Shown here: in pieces, positions 1 through 6,793 of the stretch
Numbering within the stretch: the stretch's first letter is position 1
Layout: every line of letters starts with the position of its first letter
Origin: Amylibacter sp.
GTDB lineage: Bacteria > Pseudomonadota > Alphaproteobacteria > Rhodobacterales > Rhodobacteraceae
Direction: 5' to 3'
Length of the DNA stretch: 13,566 nt
Assembly: GCA_030625465.1 (NCBI GenBank)
Contig: DAOUQS010000024.1
Span: 1-13,566 of the forward strand
Program-made: the position numbers and the translations under genes
Notes under the pieces: generated by a model
What the model was told of the DNA's origin: nothing
Database searches by the model: none
Seen by the model: only the letters and a program-made list of their open reading frames with translations

Positions 1-2
1 TT

Positions 3-1727
3 GGTCACGGGGACATGGACGCGGGCTTTGCCAAGGCGGATAAAATCATTGAGCGCAGTTTCAAAACGGCGGCCACCCATCAAGGCTATATCGAGCCGCA
101 CGCCTGTCTGGCGTCAATGGGGATTGATGGCAAGGGCGAGCTGTGGTGTTGCACGCAGGGCCATTATTATGTGCGCGAACTTTGTGCGGATATTATGGGG
201 ATGGAGGTTAGCCAGTTACGGGTAACGGCCTCTGAAATTGGTGGTGGTTTCGGTGGTAAAACCACCGTGTTCATCGAACCTGTGGCGCTGGGTCTGTCAC
301 GCAAAGCCGGGCGTCCGGTGAAACTTGTGATGCCGCGCGAAGATGTGTTTCGTGCGTCTGGCCCGACGGCCTCATCTTCTACGGATGTTAAAATCGGCAT
401 GACCAAGGATGGCCGTATTACGGCCGCACATGCCACGTTTCGCTATCAGGGCGGGGCCTATCCAAGCGGGACGGTTCAGTTTGGGGCGCAAAGCGCCTTT
501 GCCGCCTATGATCTGGAAGCGGTGCAGACCATTGGCTGGTCTGCCATGACCAACCGCCCGAAAGAGGCGGCTTATCGTGCGCCGGGCGCGCCAATGGCGA
601 TTTATGCGGTGGAAAGCGTGGTGGACGAGCTATGTCAGGAACTGGATCTGGATCCGCTTGATGTCCGCTTGAAAAATGCAGCGCGCAAAGGCACAAAATC
701 GTCTTATGGCCCGACTTTTGATGATATCGGGTTGGAGGCAACGCTGGATGCGGCAAAAGCCCATCCGCATTACGCGGCCCCCCTTGGCCCCAATCAGGGA
801 CGCGGTCTGTCTTGCGGGTTCTGGTTTAACTTCGGTGGCAATACCAGTGTTTCGATGAATGTGAACTTTGACGGGACTGTGGGTATTACCGAAGGCAATC
901 CCGATATTGGCGGGTCGCGGGCATCTATCAGTCTGATGGCGGCGGAAGAGCTGGGCATTTCTTACGACAAGGTGCGCACGATTGTGGCGGATACCAATTC
1001 GCTGGGCCATAATGATGTAACCGACGGCAGCCGCGTGACGTTTGCAGTTGGTTTGGCAACGATTAAAGCCGCGCGTGAAGCGATCAAGATCATGTGCGCA
1101 CGGGTGGCTAAAATCTGGGGCATTGATGAAGATGCGGTCTATTGGGAAGACGGGTATGCCAAGCCGTCCGGCCCCAATGCGGGTACGTTTGATCCAATGT
1201 CGATTGAGGAAATCGCCGCGATTTCCGCACAGACCGGCGGGCCTATATCCGGTCACCACGAGGTCAATGCGGATGGTGCAGGTGTCAGTTTCGGCGTGCA
1301 TCTGGTGGATGTCGAGGTTGATCCCGAAACCGGTTACACCAAAATCCTGCGCTATACGGTATTTCAGGATGCGGGCAAGGCTGTGCATCCCGATTATGTC
1401 GAGGGTCAAATGCAAGGCGGTGCTGTGCAAGGTATCGGCTGGGCGTTGAACGAGGAATATATTTACGGTGAAGACGGGCGTTTGCAAAACCCCGTCCTGC
1501 TGGATTACCGCATTCATGTGGCCTCTGATCTGCCGAATATCGACGCGGTCATTCTGGAAATTCCAAACCCCGGCCACCCTTACGGTGTGCGCGGGGTCGG
1601 TGAGACAGGTATCGTGCCACCGCTTGCGGCGGTATCAAATGCGGTATCGCGTTCGATCGGGTTGCGTATGGATGAATTGCCTATGTCACCGCCTCGGGTT
1701 CTTAAGGCGTTGAATTCAAAGGGGTAG
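3..1727 (+). CDS. Xanthine dehydrogenase family molybdopterin-binding (large) subunit, 5'-truncated
   Basis: This is the 3' part of a molybdenum hydroxylase catalytic subunit; the open frame runs in from the left edge and its first full codon is at base 3 (bases 1-2 finish an earlier codon). The visible 574 codons cover most of the Mo-binding region. Seen: the glycine-rich GGGFGGKT loop near bases 240-263, an AYRAPG loop at 570-587, a QGGAVQGIGWALNEE segment near 1410-1455, and RGVGETG with the presumed catalytic Glu codon at 1602-1604. These are hallmarks of the xanthine oxidase family, in which a Mo-cytosine-dinucleotide or Mo-pterin cofactor hydroxylates a carbon next to a heteroatom. The AYRAPG loop lacks the Cys of true CO dehydrogenase, so this is a hydroxylase type. 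The FAD and 2Fe-2S subunits or domains are not visible and presumably lie upstream. The substrate (purine, N-heterocycle, aldehyde) cannot be told from this. A ThiS/MoaD-like gene starts 2 bp after the stop, indicating one operon. Confidence 0.92.
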   Translation, partial: GHGDMDAGFAKADKIIERSFKTAATHQGYIEPHACLASMGIDGKGELWCCTQGHYYVRELCADIMGMEVSQLRVTASEIGGGFGGKTTVFIEPVALGLSRKAGRPVKLVMPREDVFRASGPTASSSTDVKIGMTKDGRITAAHATFRYQGGAYPSGTVQFGAQSAFAAYDLEAVQTIGWSAMTNRPKEAAYRAPGAPMAIYAVESVVDELCQELDLDPLDVRLKNAARKGTKSSYGPTFDDIGLEATLDAAKAHPHYAAPLGPNQGRGLSCGFWFNFGGNTSVSMNVNFDGTVGITEGNPDIGGSRASISLMAAEELGISYDKVRTIVADTNSLGHNDVTDGSRVTFAVGLATIKAAREAIKIMCARVAKIWGIDEDAVYWEDGYAKPSGPNAGTFDPMSIEEIAAISAQTGGPISGHHEVNADGAGVSFGVHLVDVEVDPETGYTKILRYTVFQDAGKAVHPDYVEGQMQGGAVQGIGWALNEEYIYGEDGRLQNPVLLDYRIHVASDLPNIDAVILEIPNPGHPYGVRGVGETGIVPPLAAVSNAVSRSIGLRMDELPMSPPRVLKALNSKG

Positions 1728-1729
1728 AT

Positions 1730-1975
1730 ATGGTCAGGGTTGCAATTTGGGGTTCACTGCGAAGTGCCACGGATGGCAAGGCCACGGTCGAGGTGGAGGC
1801 TGCGAACTTCAAGCAATTGCTGGACCAGCTGGCTTTGGAATACCCCGGTCTGAAACCACAAATCAAGCGCGGGGTCTCGCTGGCGCTTGATGGCAAAATT
1901 TATCGTGATGCGTGGTTTACCAAGATCAACGAAGACAGCGAAGTTGTGTTGATGCCCTATATGGTGGGTGGATAA
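1730..1975 (+). CDS. MoaD/ThiS-family ubiquitin-like sulfur carrier protein
   Basis: This 81-aa protein has the size and pattern of the beta-grasp sulfur carriers: a beta strand at residues 2-8, a helix around 26-38 (KQLLDQLALEYPGL), late strands ending in EVVLMPYMVGG, and a C-terminal Gly80-Gly81. In MoaD and ThiS that di-glycine is adenylated and then thiocarboxylated to deliver sulfur for molybdopterin or thiazole synthesis. The ATG lies 2 bp after the molybdenum hydroxylase stop, so it is probably co-transcribed and translationally coupled. The context favours a role in making or sulfurating the Mo cofactor for the upstream enzyme. That is inference; it could also serve another sulfur-transfer route. 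No moaE or E1-like adenylyltransferase is in the window, so its partners must be encoded elsewhere. Confidence 0.85.
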   Translation: MVRVAIWGSLRSATDGKATVEVEAANFKQLLDQLALEYPGLKPQIKRGVSLALDGKIYRDAWFTKINEDSEVVLMPYMVGG

Positions 1976-2948
1976 TACCCGTGTTCGGCAGCAGATCATG
2001 ACAGGGCAGGTTGAAGCGATCACATTGACCGAGGCCGATTATTTGAAGCTGATTGATGCGGATACATGGGATTTTATCCGGAAAACCGAAAGTCATTATC
2101 CGCCGGACACGATCAGCCAGAGTATTGATTGCCAAAGACAAGTATACAACACGATGTGCCGTGCTTTTCGATGTGAATACCCTGCGTGCATTCTAGTACA
2201 TGATTGTACGGCTGACGGGGTGCCTGTACGCTGTTACGCAAAAGACGGTATTGATGCGGTTGCGGTGGTTATGTATTTCCATGGCGGCGGTTTTGTTGTG
2301 GGTGGGCTGGACAGCCATGATGATATCTGCGCCGAGATATGTGACCGGACGGGTTTTGCTGTTGTTTCTGTGGATTATCGCCTGTCCCCTGAACATGCGC
2401 ATCCTGCGGCTTATGATGATTGTATGAAAGCGTTTCGCTGGGTCGGGCGGCAATACAACAAACCGCTGGTTCTGGCCGGAGATAGTGCAGGCGGTACTTT
2501 GGCAGCAACGATTGCGCATGGTACGCGCCATATCAAATCAAATGTAGCGGGTCAGGTGCTGATCTATCCTGCACTGGGTCAGGTGAAGAACGCAGGGTCG
2601 TATATCACCCACGCCAACGCGCCGCTTTTGACCTATGATGATACCGTATTTTACACTGATATCAGGGCAGGCGGGGCGGATTTATCTGATGATGCAACAT
2701 ATCTGCCTTTATCGGACAGTGATTTTTCTGATCTGCCACCAACCGTTGCCATATCTGCGGAATGTGATCCACTGTGCGATGATGCTGAAGTGTATTGCCG
2801 TGCTATTCAACGCGCTGGTGGTCAGGCGGTCTGGATTAAAGAGGCGGGACTAGTACACGGATATCTGCGGGCACGGCACATGGTTGGCCGGGCGGGTGAA
2901 AGTTTTTCGCGGATAATTGACGCAATCAGCCGTTTTGGGGCAGGATAG
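1968..2948 (+). CDS. Alpha/beta hydrolase, HSL (hormone-sensitive lipase/esterase) type
   Basis: This 326-aa cytosolic hydrolase carries the HSL-family oxyanion motif HGGG at residues 105-108, the nucleophile elbow GDSAGG (Ser173), a likely Asp267 in AECDPLCDDAE, and His297 in GLVHGYL. That completes a Ser-Asp-His triad; YRLSPEHAHPAAYDD (about 137-151) is also typical. Family members cleave carboxylic esters and sometimes amides. The GTG at 1968 lies inside the last codons of the preceding sulfur-carrier gene (8-bp overlap), pointing to translational coupling; an in-frame ATG at 1998 is a possible alternative start. No signal peptide is seen. With a molybdenum hydroxylase upstream, it may hydrolyse an ester or lactam-like intermediate of the same catabolic route. 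The substrate is unknown. Confidence 0.87.
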   Translation: MDNTRVRQQIMTGQVEAITLTEADYLKLIDADTWDFIRKTESHYPPDTISQSIDCQRQVYNTMCRAFRCEYPACILVHDCTADGVPVRCYAKDGIDAVAVVMYFHGGGFVVGGLDSHDDICAEICDRTGFAVVSVDYRLSPEHAHPAAYDDCMKAFRWVGRQYNKPLVLAGDSAGGTLAATIAHGTRHIKSNVAGQVLIYPALGQVKNAGSYITHANAPLLTYDDTVFYTDIRAGGADLSDDATYLPLSDSDFSDLPPTVAISAECDPLCDDAEVYCRAIQRAGGQAVWIKEAGLVHGYLRARHMVGRAGESFSRIIDAISRFGAG

Positions 2949-3080
2949 CTGGTTTCTGCAAATACAGCGCTTGCAACGCCTTCAAGCTACAGATTATTAT
3001 GCGCGGCGGAATTAGCTAGGTACGCTTATCAAAACAGGGTGCGATTAGTTACGAAAAAACTCTGACAACGGATAGAATAA

Positions 3081-3956
3081 ATGTGCCCAGCTTTAGTAAG
3101 TGACAATCAGGAACGCGGTTTTATCATTCCCATTGGCGGGGGTGAAGACCGCGTCAAGGAAATGCAGATCCACCGCCGGTTTGTGGAATTGTCCGGTGGT
3201 GCGGATGCCGATATTGTGGTTATCCCGACAGCATCGCAGGTCGAAAGCACCGGGCCGGATTACAACGATATTTTCCGTGAGCTGGGTGCCGGAAAAGTAG
3301 AGTTTTTGCCGATCACCAGCAGGGCGGATTGTGACAATCCAAGCTTTGCCAAAATGCTGGATCGTGCCACGGGAATTTTTATGACCGGCGGCAACCAGTT
3401 GCGCCTGTCGACTATTCTGGGCGGCACATTGGTGGCCCAGAAAATCCGCCGCCAGAATGCTGCGGGCGTGCCAGTGGCGGGAACCTCTGCCGGTGCCTCG
3501 ATCATGTCAGAGCATATGATTGCGGGCGGGGCGGGCAATGCTTTGCCGACGGAAGACGCGGTAAACCTTGCCCCCGGGATGGGGCTGACAAATGCGGTGA
3601 TTATCGACCAGCATTTCACCCAGCGAAACCGGTTGGGGCGATTGTTGTCTGCTTCGTCTTACAATCCGTTTTTGATCGGATTGGGAATTGATGAAGATAC
3701 CGCCGCCTTTATCGGTCCGGACAATGTGCTTGAAGTGGTTGGCAGCGGGACGGTGACTGTGGTCGATGCCAGCGCGCTGACCTATTCGTCGATGTGGCAG
3801 GCCAGTTCGGGTGAGCCGCTTAGCCTGCTGGGATTGAAACTTGATGTTATGGGGGAAGGCTGCCGGTATGATCTGAACAGCCGTCACGCCTATCCGCCCG
3901 ATAAAAATACTGGCTTTTGCAGCCTGCCTGCGGCTACTGTCAAAGGTGATAAATAA
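3081..3956 (+). CDS. cphB: Cyanophycinase
   Basis: This 291-aa protein belongs to the peptidase S51 family. Cyanophycinase is a serine exopeptidase that cuts the storage polymer cyanophycin (multi-L-arginyl-poly-L-aspartate) into beta-Asp-Arg dipeptides. Seen: an N-terminal FIIPIGGGEDR block (about 14-24), a MTGGNQ block (101-106), the nucleophile elbow AGTSAGA with Ser136, DQHFTQRNRLGRL (176-188) and LGIDEDTA (201-208), all characteristic of CphB. The length is normal for the family. No signal peptide is seen, so it is intracellular. The ATG at 3081 has only a weak upstream purine stretch (GGAT at 3070-3073). The next in-frame ATG would remove the GGGEDR block, so this start is kept. It sits 26 bp upstream of the cyanophycin synthetase gene, so breakdown and synthesis enzymes are probably co-transcribed. 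No isoaspartyl dipeptidase gene is visible. Confidence 0.93.
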   Translation: MCPALVSDNQERGFIIPIGGGEDRVKEMQIHRRFVELSGGADADIVVIPTASQVESTGPDYNDIFRELGAGKVEFLPITSRADCDNPSFAKMLDRATGIFMTGGNQLRLSTILGGTLVAQKIRRQNAAGVPVAGTSAGASIMSEHMIAGGAGNALPTEDAVNLAPGMGLTNAVIIDQHFTQRNRLGRLLSASSYNPFLIGLGIDEDTAAFIGPDNVLEVVGSGTVTVVDASALTYSSMWQASSGEPLSLLGLKLDVMGEGCRYDLNSRHAYPPDKNTGFCSLPAATVKGDK

Positions 3957-3968
3957 AGCCACTAAACC

Positions 3969-3972
3969 GGAG
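3969..3972 (+). promoter_or_regulatory. Ribosome binding site of cphA
   Basis: GGAG lies 10 bases before the ATG at 3983, in the 26-bp gap after cphB. It supports the chosen cphA start and independent re-initiation within the operon. Confidence 0.6.
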
Positions 3973-3982
3973 TACATCCTAA

Positions 3983-6784
3983 ATGAAAATCGTTTCCACC
4001 AACGTGTTTGTCGGCCCCAATGTCTGGGCAAGTTTTCCGGTCATCCGCCATGTGGTTGATCTGGGTGTATTAGAGGACTGGCCCTCGGCTAAAATTGGAA
4101 CCGTATTCATAGATGCATTGATCGCCGCACTGCCCGGTCTGGCTGAACATGGCTGTTCTTACCGTGAAGCGGGTGGTTTTATCCGCCGTTTACGCGAAGA
4201 CGAAGGCACATGGCTGGGGCATGTGATGGAACATTGCGCGCTGGAAATTCAGGGCATGGCGGGAACAGATGTCAGTTTCGGTCGGACAAGGGGCACGGGC
4301 GAGCCGGGCCAGTACAATATGGTTTACGCTTATGGGCAACGTGATGTGGGGCTGGACGCGGGCAGGTTGGCCCTGCGTTTGCTGATGCACATCCTGCCAA
4401 AGGATTTGCAGGAAAAGGTCACATATGATTTTGACCCTGATTTCGCTTGGGAAGATGAACTGAAGGATTATGTTCTGCAAGCTCAAAAACGCGAGTTCGG
4501 GCCGTCAACCGGATCACTGGTTAAGGCCGCTGAAGAACGTGATATCCCCTGGATCCGCCTGAACGATTATTCGTTGGTGCAGTTTGGCCATGGTAAATAC
4601 CAGCAACGCATTCAGGCCACCATTACATCCGAAACCCGCCATATCGCGGTAGAGATTTCGTGCGACAAGGAAGACACCCATAATCTGTTGAATGATTTGG
4701 GGTTGCCCGTGCCGCAACAACGCATGGTTTATAATAAACGGGCGGCAGTGCGCGGTGCGCGTTCCATTGGCTATCCGGTGGTGGTCAAACCGCTTGATGC
4801 CAACCACGGGCGCGGTGTCTCGATTAACCTGACTGAAGACGCCCAGATTGAAGAGGCCTTTGACGAGGCCCGCAAGCATGGCAACAGCCGTGCTATTTTG
4901 GTGGAAAGCTTTGTCACAGGGTTTGATCACAGAATGCTGGTGGTCAATAACGAATTGGTCGCGGTTGCCAAACGGGTTCCGGGACATGTGACCGGTGACG
5001 CAAAAAACACCATTGAGCAGCTGATCGAACAGGTCAACAGTGATCCCCGGCGGGGTATCGGCCACGAAAAAGTGCTGACAAATCTGGAATTGGACAATCA
5101 GGCACGGCGTTTGATGGATGAGGCGGGGGTCGCACCTGAAACCGTATTGCCTGCGGGTGAAATACTTTATTTGCGCGCGACGGCCAACCTTTCAACCGGT
5201 GGTACCGCGATTGATATGACCGATTCAGTGCATCCCGATAACCGCGATATGGCGGAACGTGCGATCAAAGCAATTGGCCTTGATGTGGGCGGTGTCGACT
5301 TTTTGATTGATGACATTACCCAGTCATACAAAGAAATCGGTGGCGCAATCGTAGAGGTGAACGCCGCCCCCGGTTTCAGGATGCATGTCGCCCCTTCCGA
5401 AGGCACGCCGCGCGATGTGTCGGGCAAAGTTATTGATATGCTGTTCCCTGTGGGGGCGGAAACCCGCATCCCGATTGCGGCGATTACGGGCACGAACGGT
5501 AAAACAACCACATCGCGCATGCTGGGCCACATTATGAAAACCAGTGGCAGCATTGTCGGCATGACCTCGACCGACGGGGTGTATGTGGATGGCAAGCTAA
5601 GTGTAAAAGGCGATATGACGGGGCCGACCTCGGCGCAGATTGTGCTGCGTGATCCTTCGGTGGATTTTGCGGTAATGGAAACTGCGCGCGGCGGCTTGTT
5701 GCGCAGCGGGCTGGGTTATCAACGCTCTGATGTGGCAGCCTGTTTGAATGTGACATCTGACCATCTGGGCTTGGGCGGGGTGAATACCGTTGATGAATTG
5801 GCCGTGGTCAAACGGGTGGTGGTCGAATCTGCCACCGACACGGTGGTGCTGAACGCCGATGATGACCATTGCCTGCGCATGGCGGATTTTTCCCAGGCGG
5901 AAAACATCTGTTATGTCACGATGAATTCAGAGCATGGTTTGGTGAAAGAACATATCCGCGCGGGCGGGCGTGCTGTTGTGCTGGAAAAAGGCATGAACGG
6001 CGACATGATCACGATCTACGACAATGGCACGCATATGCCGGTTCTGTGGTCGCATCTGGTGCCTGCGACGATGGAAGGCAAGGCGATGTTCAACGTGCAA
6101 AACGCTATGTTTGCCACCGGTATGGCCTATAGTTTCGGGGTTGATCTGGACAATATACGCCACGGGTTGCGCACGTTTGACACCAGTTTCTTCCAGGCCC
6201 CAGGCCGTATGAACGTGTTTGACGAACATGCTTTCAAAGTGATCCTTGATTACGCGCATAATCCGGCGGCATTCCGTGCTATGGCCGATCTGGTTGATCG
6301 TCTGGACGTGACGGGGCGCCGTTTGGCTGTTGTGGCCGTACCCGGCAACCGGCGTGATGAGGATGTTTTTGAAGCCACCGAAATTCTGGCGGGGCATTTC
6401 GACCATTACATCTGCAAGGCCGATGATAACCGGCGCAGCCGTGGCCATGATGAAATCCCGAAAATGCTGGAAGAAGGCTTTTTGAAACAAGGTGTTGATG
6501 CGGATGCTATTACGATCATCCCGTCCGAGGTTGCGGCTATAGAACATGCGTTGGGCATGGCGCAAGATGGCGATTTGCTGGTAGTGTTCGGGGATGACAG
6601 TGCGCGGTGCTGGAAGCAGATTATATATTTCAACAATGAAAACCGACCGGCACCCGAAGCTTCTGTGCAAAAAGAAGAGGACGAGATTATCCGCCTGAAG
6701 GATATCGTCGGCGAAGGCGAGACGCTGATCCGCGACGCGCGCGGTGTGCGGCTGGCGCGCAATGCCGACGAGGCAAGCGATTAG
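3983..6784 (+). CDS. cphA: Cyanophycin synthetase (CphA1 type)
   Basis: This 933-aa, three-domain enzyme polymerises aspartate and arginine into cyanophycin using ATP. Domain order: an N-domain at about 1-160 with GPN at 11-13 and an HVMEH motif (His80, Glu83, His84); an ATP-grasp half at about 200-480 with VVVKPLDANHGRG near 265-278 and EVNAAPGFRMH near 458-468; then a Mur-ligase-like half. The latter has the P-loop GTNGKTT at 503-509, GMTSTDGVYVDG, ETARGGLLRSGLG, NVTSDHLGL and DYAHNPAAF near 756. In known CphA the ATP-grasp half adds Asp to the backbone and the Mur half joins Arg to the Asp side chain. Both sites look intact. A charged tail of about 50 residues after WKQIIYF makes it a little longer than many CphAs. 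The next gene starts 9 bp after the stop. The polymer normally accumulates as cytoplasmic granules. Confidence 0.95.
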   Translation: MKIVSTNVFVGPNVWASFPVIRHVVDLGVLEDWPSAKIGTVFIDALIAALPGLAEHGCSYREAGGFIRRLREDEGTWLGHVMEHCALEIQGMAGTDVSFGRTRGTGEPGQYNMVYAYGQRDVGLDAGRLALRLLMHILPKDLQEKVTYDFDPDFAWEDELKDYVLQAQKREFGPSTGSLVKAAEERDIPWIRLNDYSLVQFGHGKYQQRIQATITSETRHIAVEISCDKEDTHNLLNDLGLPVPQQRMVYNKRAAVRGARSIGYPVVVKPLDANHGRGVSINLTEDAQIEEAFDEARKHGNSRAILVESFVTGFDHRMLVVNNELVAVAKRVPGHVTGDAKNTIEQLIEQVNSDPRRGIGHEKVLTNLELDNQARRLMDEAGVAPETVLPAGEILYLRATANLSTGGTAIDMTDSVHPDNRDMAERAIKAIGLDVGGVDFLIDDITQSYKEIGGAIVEVNAAPGFRMHVAPSEGTPRDVSGKVIDMLFPVGAETRIPIAAITGTNGKTTTSRMLGHIMKTSGSIVGMTSTDGVYVDGKLSVKGDMTGPTSAQIVLRDPSVDFAVMETARGGLLRSGLGYQRSDVAACLNVTSDHLGLGGVNTVDELAVVKRVVVESATDTVVLNADDDHCLRMADFSQAENICYVTMNSEHGLVKEHIRAGGRAVVLEKGMNGDMITIYDNGTHMPVLWSHLVPATMEGKAMFNVQNAMFATGMAYSFGVDLDNIRHGLRTFDTSFFQAPGRMNVFDEHAFKVILDYAHNPAAFRAMADLVDRLDVTGRRLAVVAVPGNRRDEDVFEATEILAGHFDHYICKADDNRRSRGHDEIPKMLEEGFLKQGVDADAITIIPSEVAAIEHALGMAQDGDLLVVFGDDSARCWKQIIYFNNENRPAPEASVQKEEDEIIRLKDIVGEGETLIRDARGVRLARNADEASD

Positions 6785-6793
6785 GGGCGCGCT

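Noticed and set aside
630..1577. A 315-codon open frame on the minus strand
   Set aside because: It lies wholly opposite the molybdenum hydroxylase gene, whose motifs are unmistakable; the antisense product has no recognisable domain.
3073..3078. TAGAAT as a -10 box for cphB
   Set aside because: It lies two bases before the ATG, so a start site would fall inside the gene, and the possible -35 is poor.
2949..3080. A terminator or small gene between the hydrolase and cphB
   Set aside because: Only 4-bp stems (such as GCAG/CTGC near 2940-2960) are seen, with no T-run; no short frame with a ribosome-binding site stands out.
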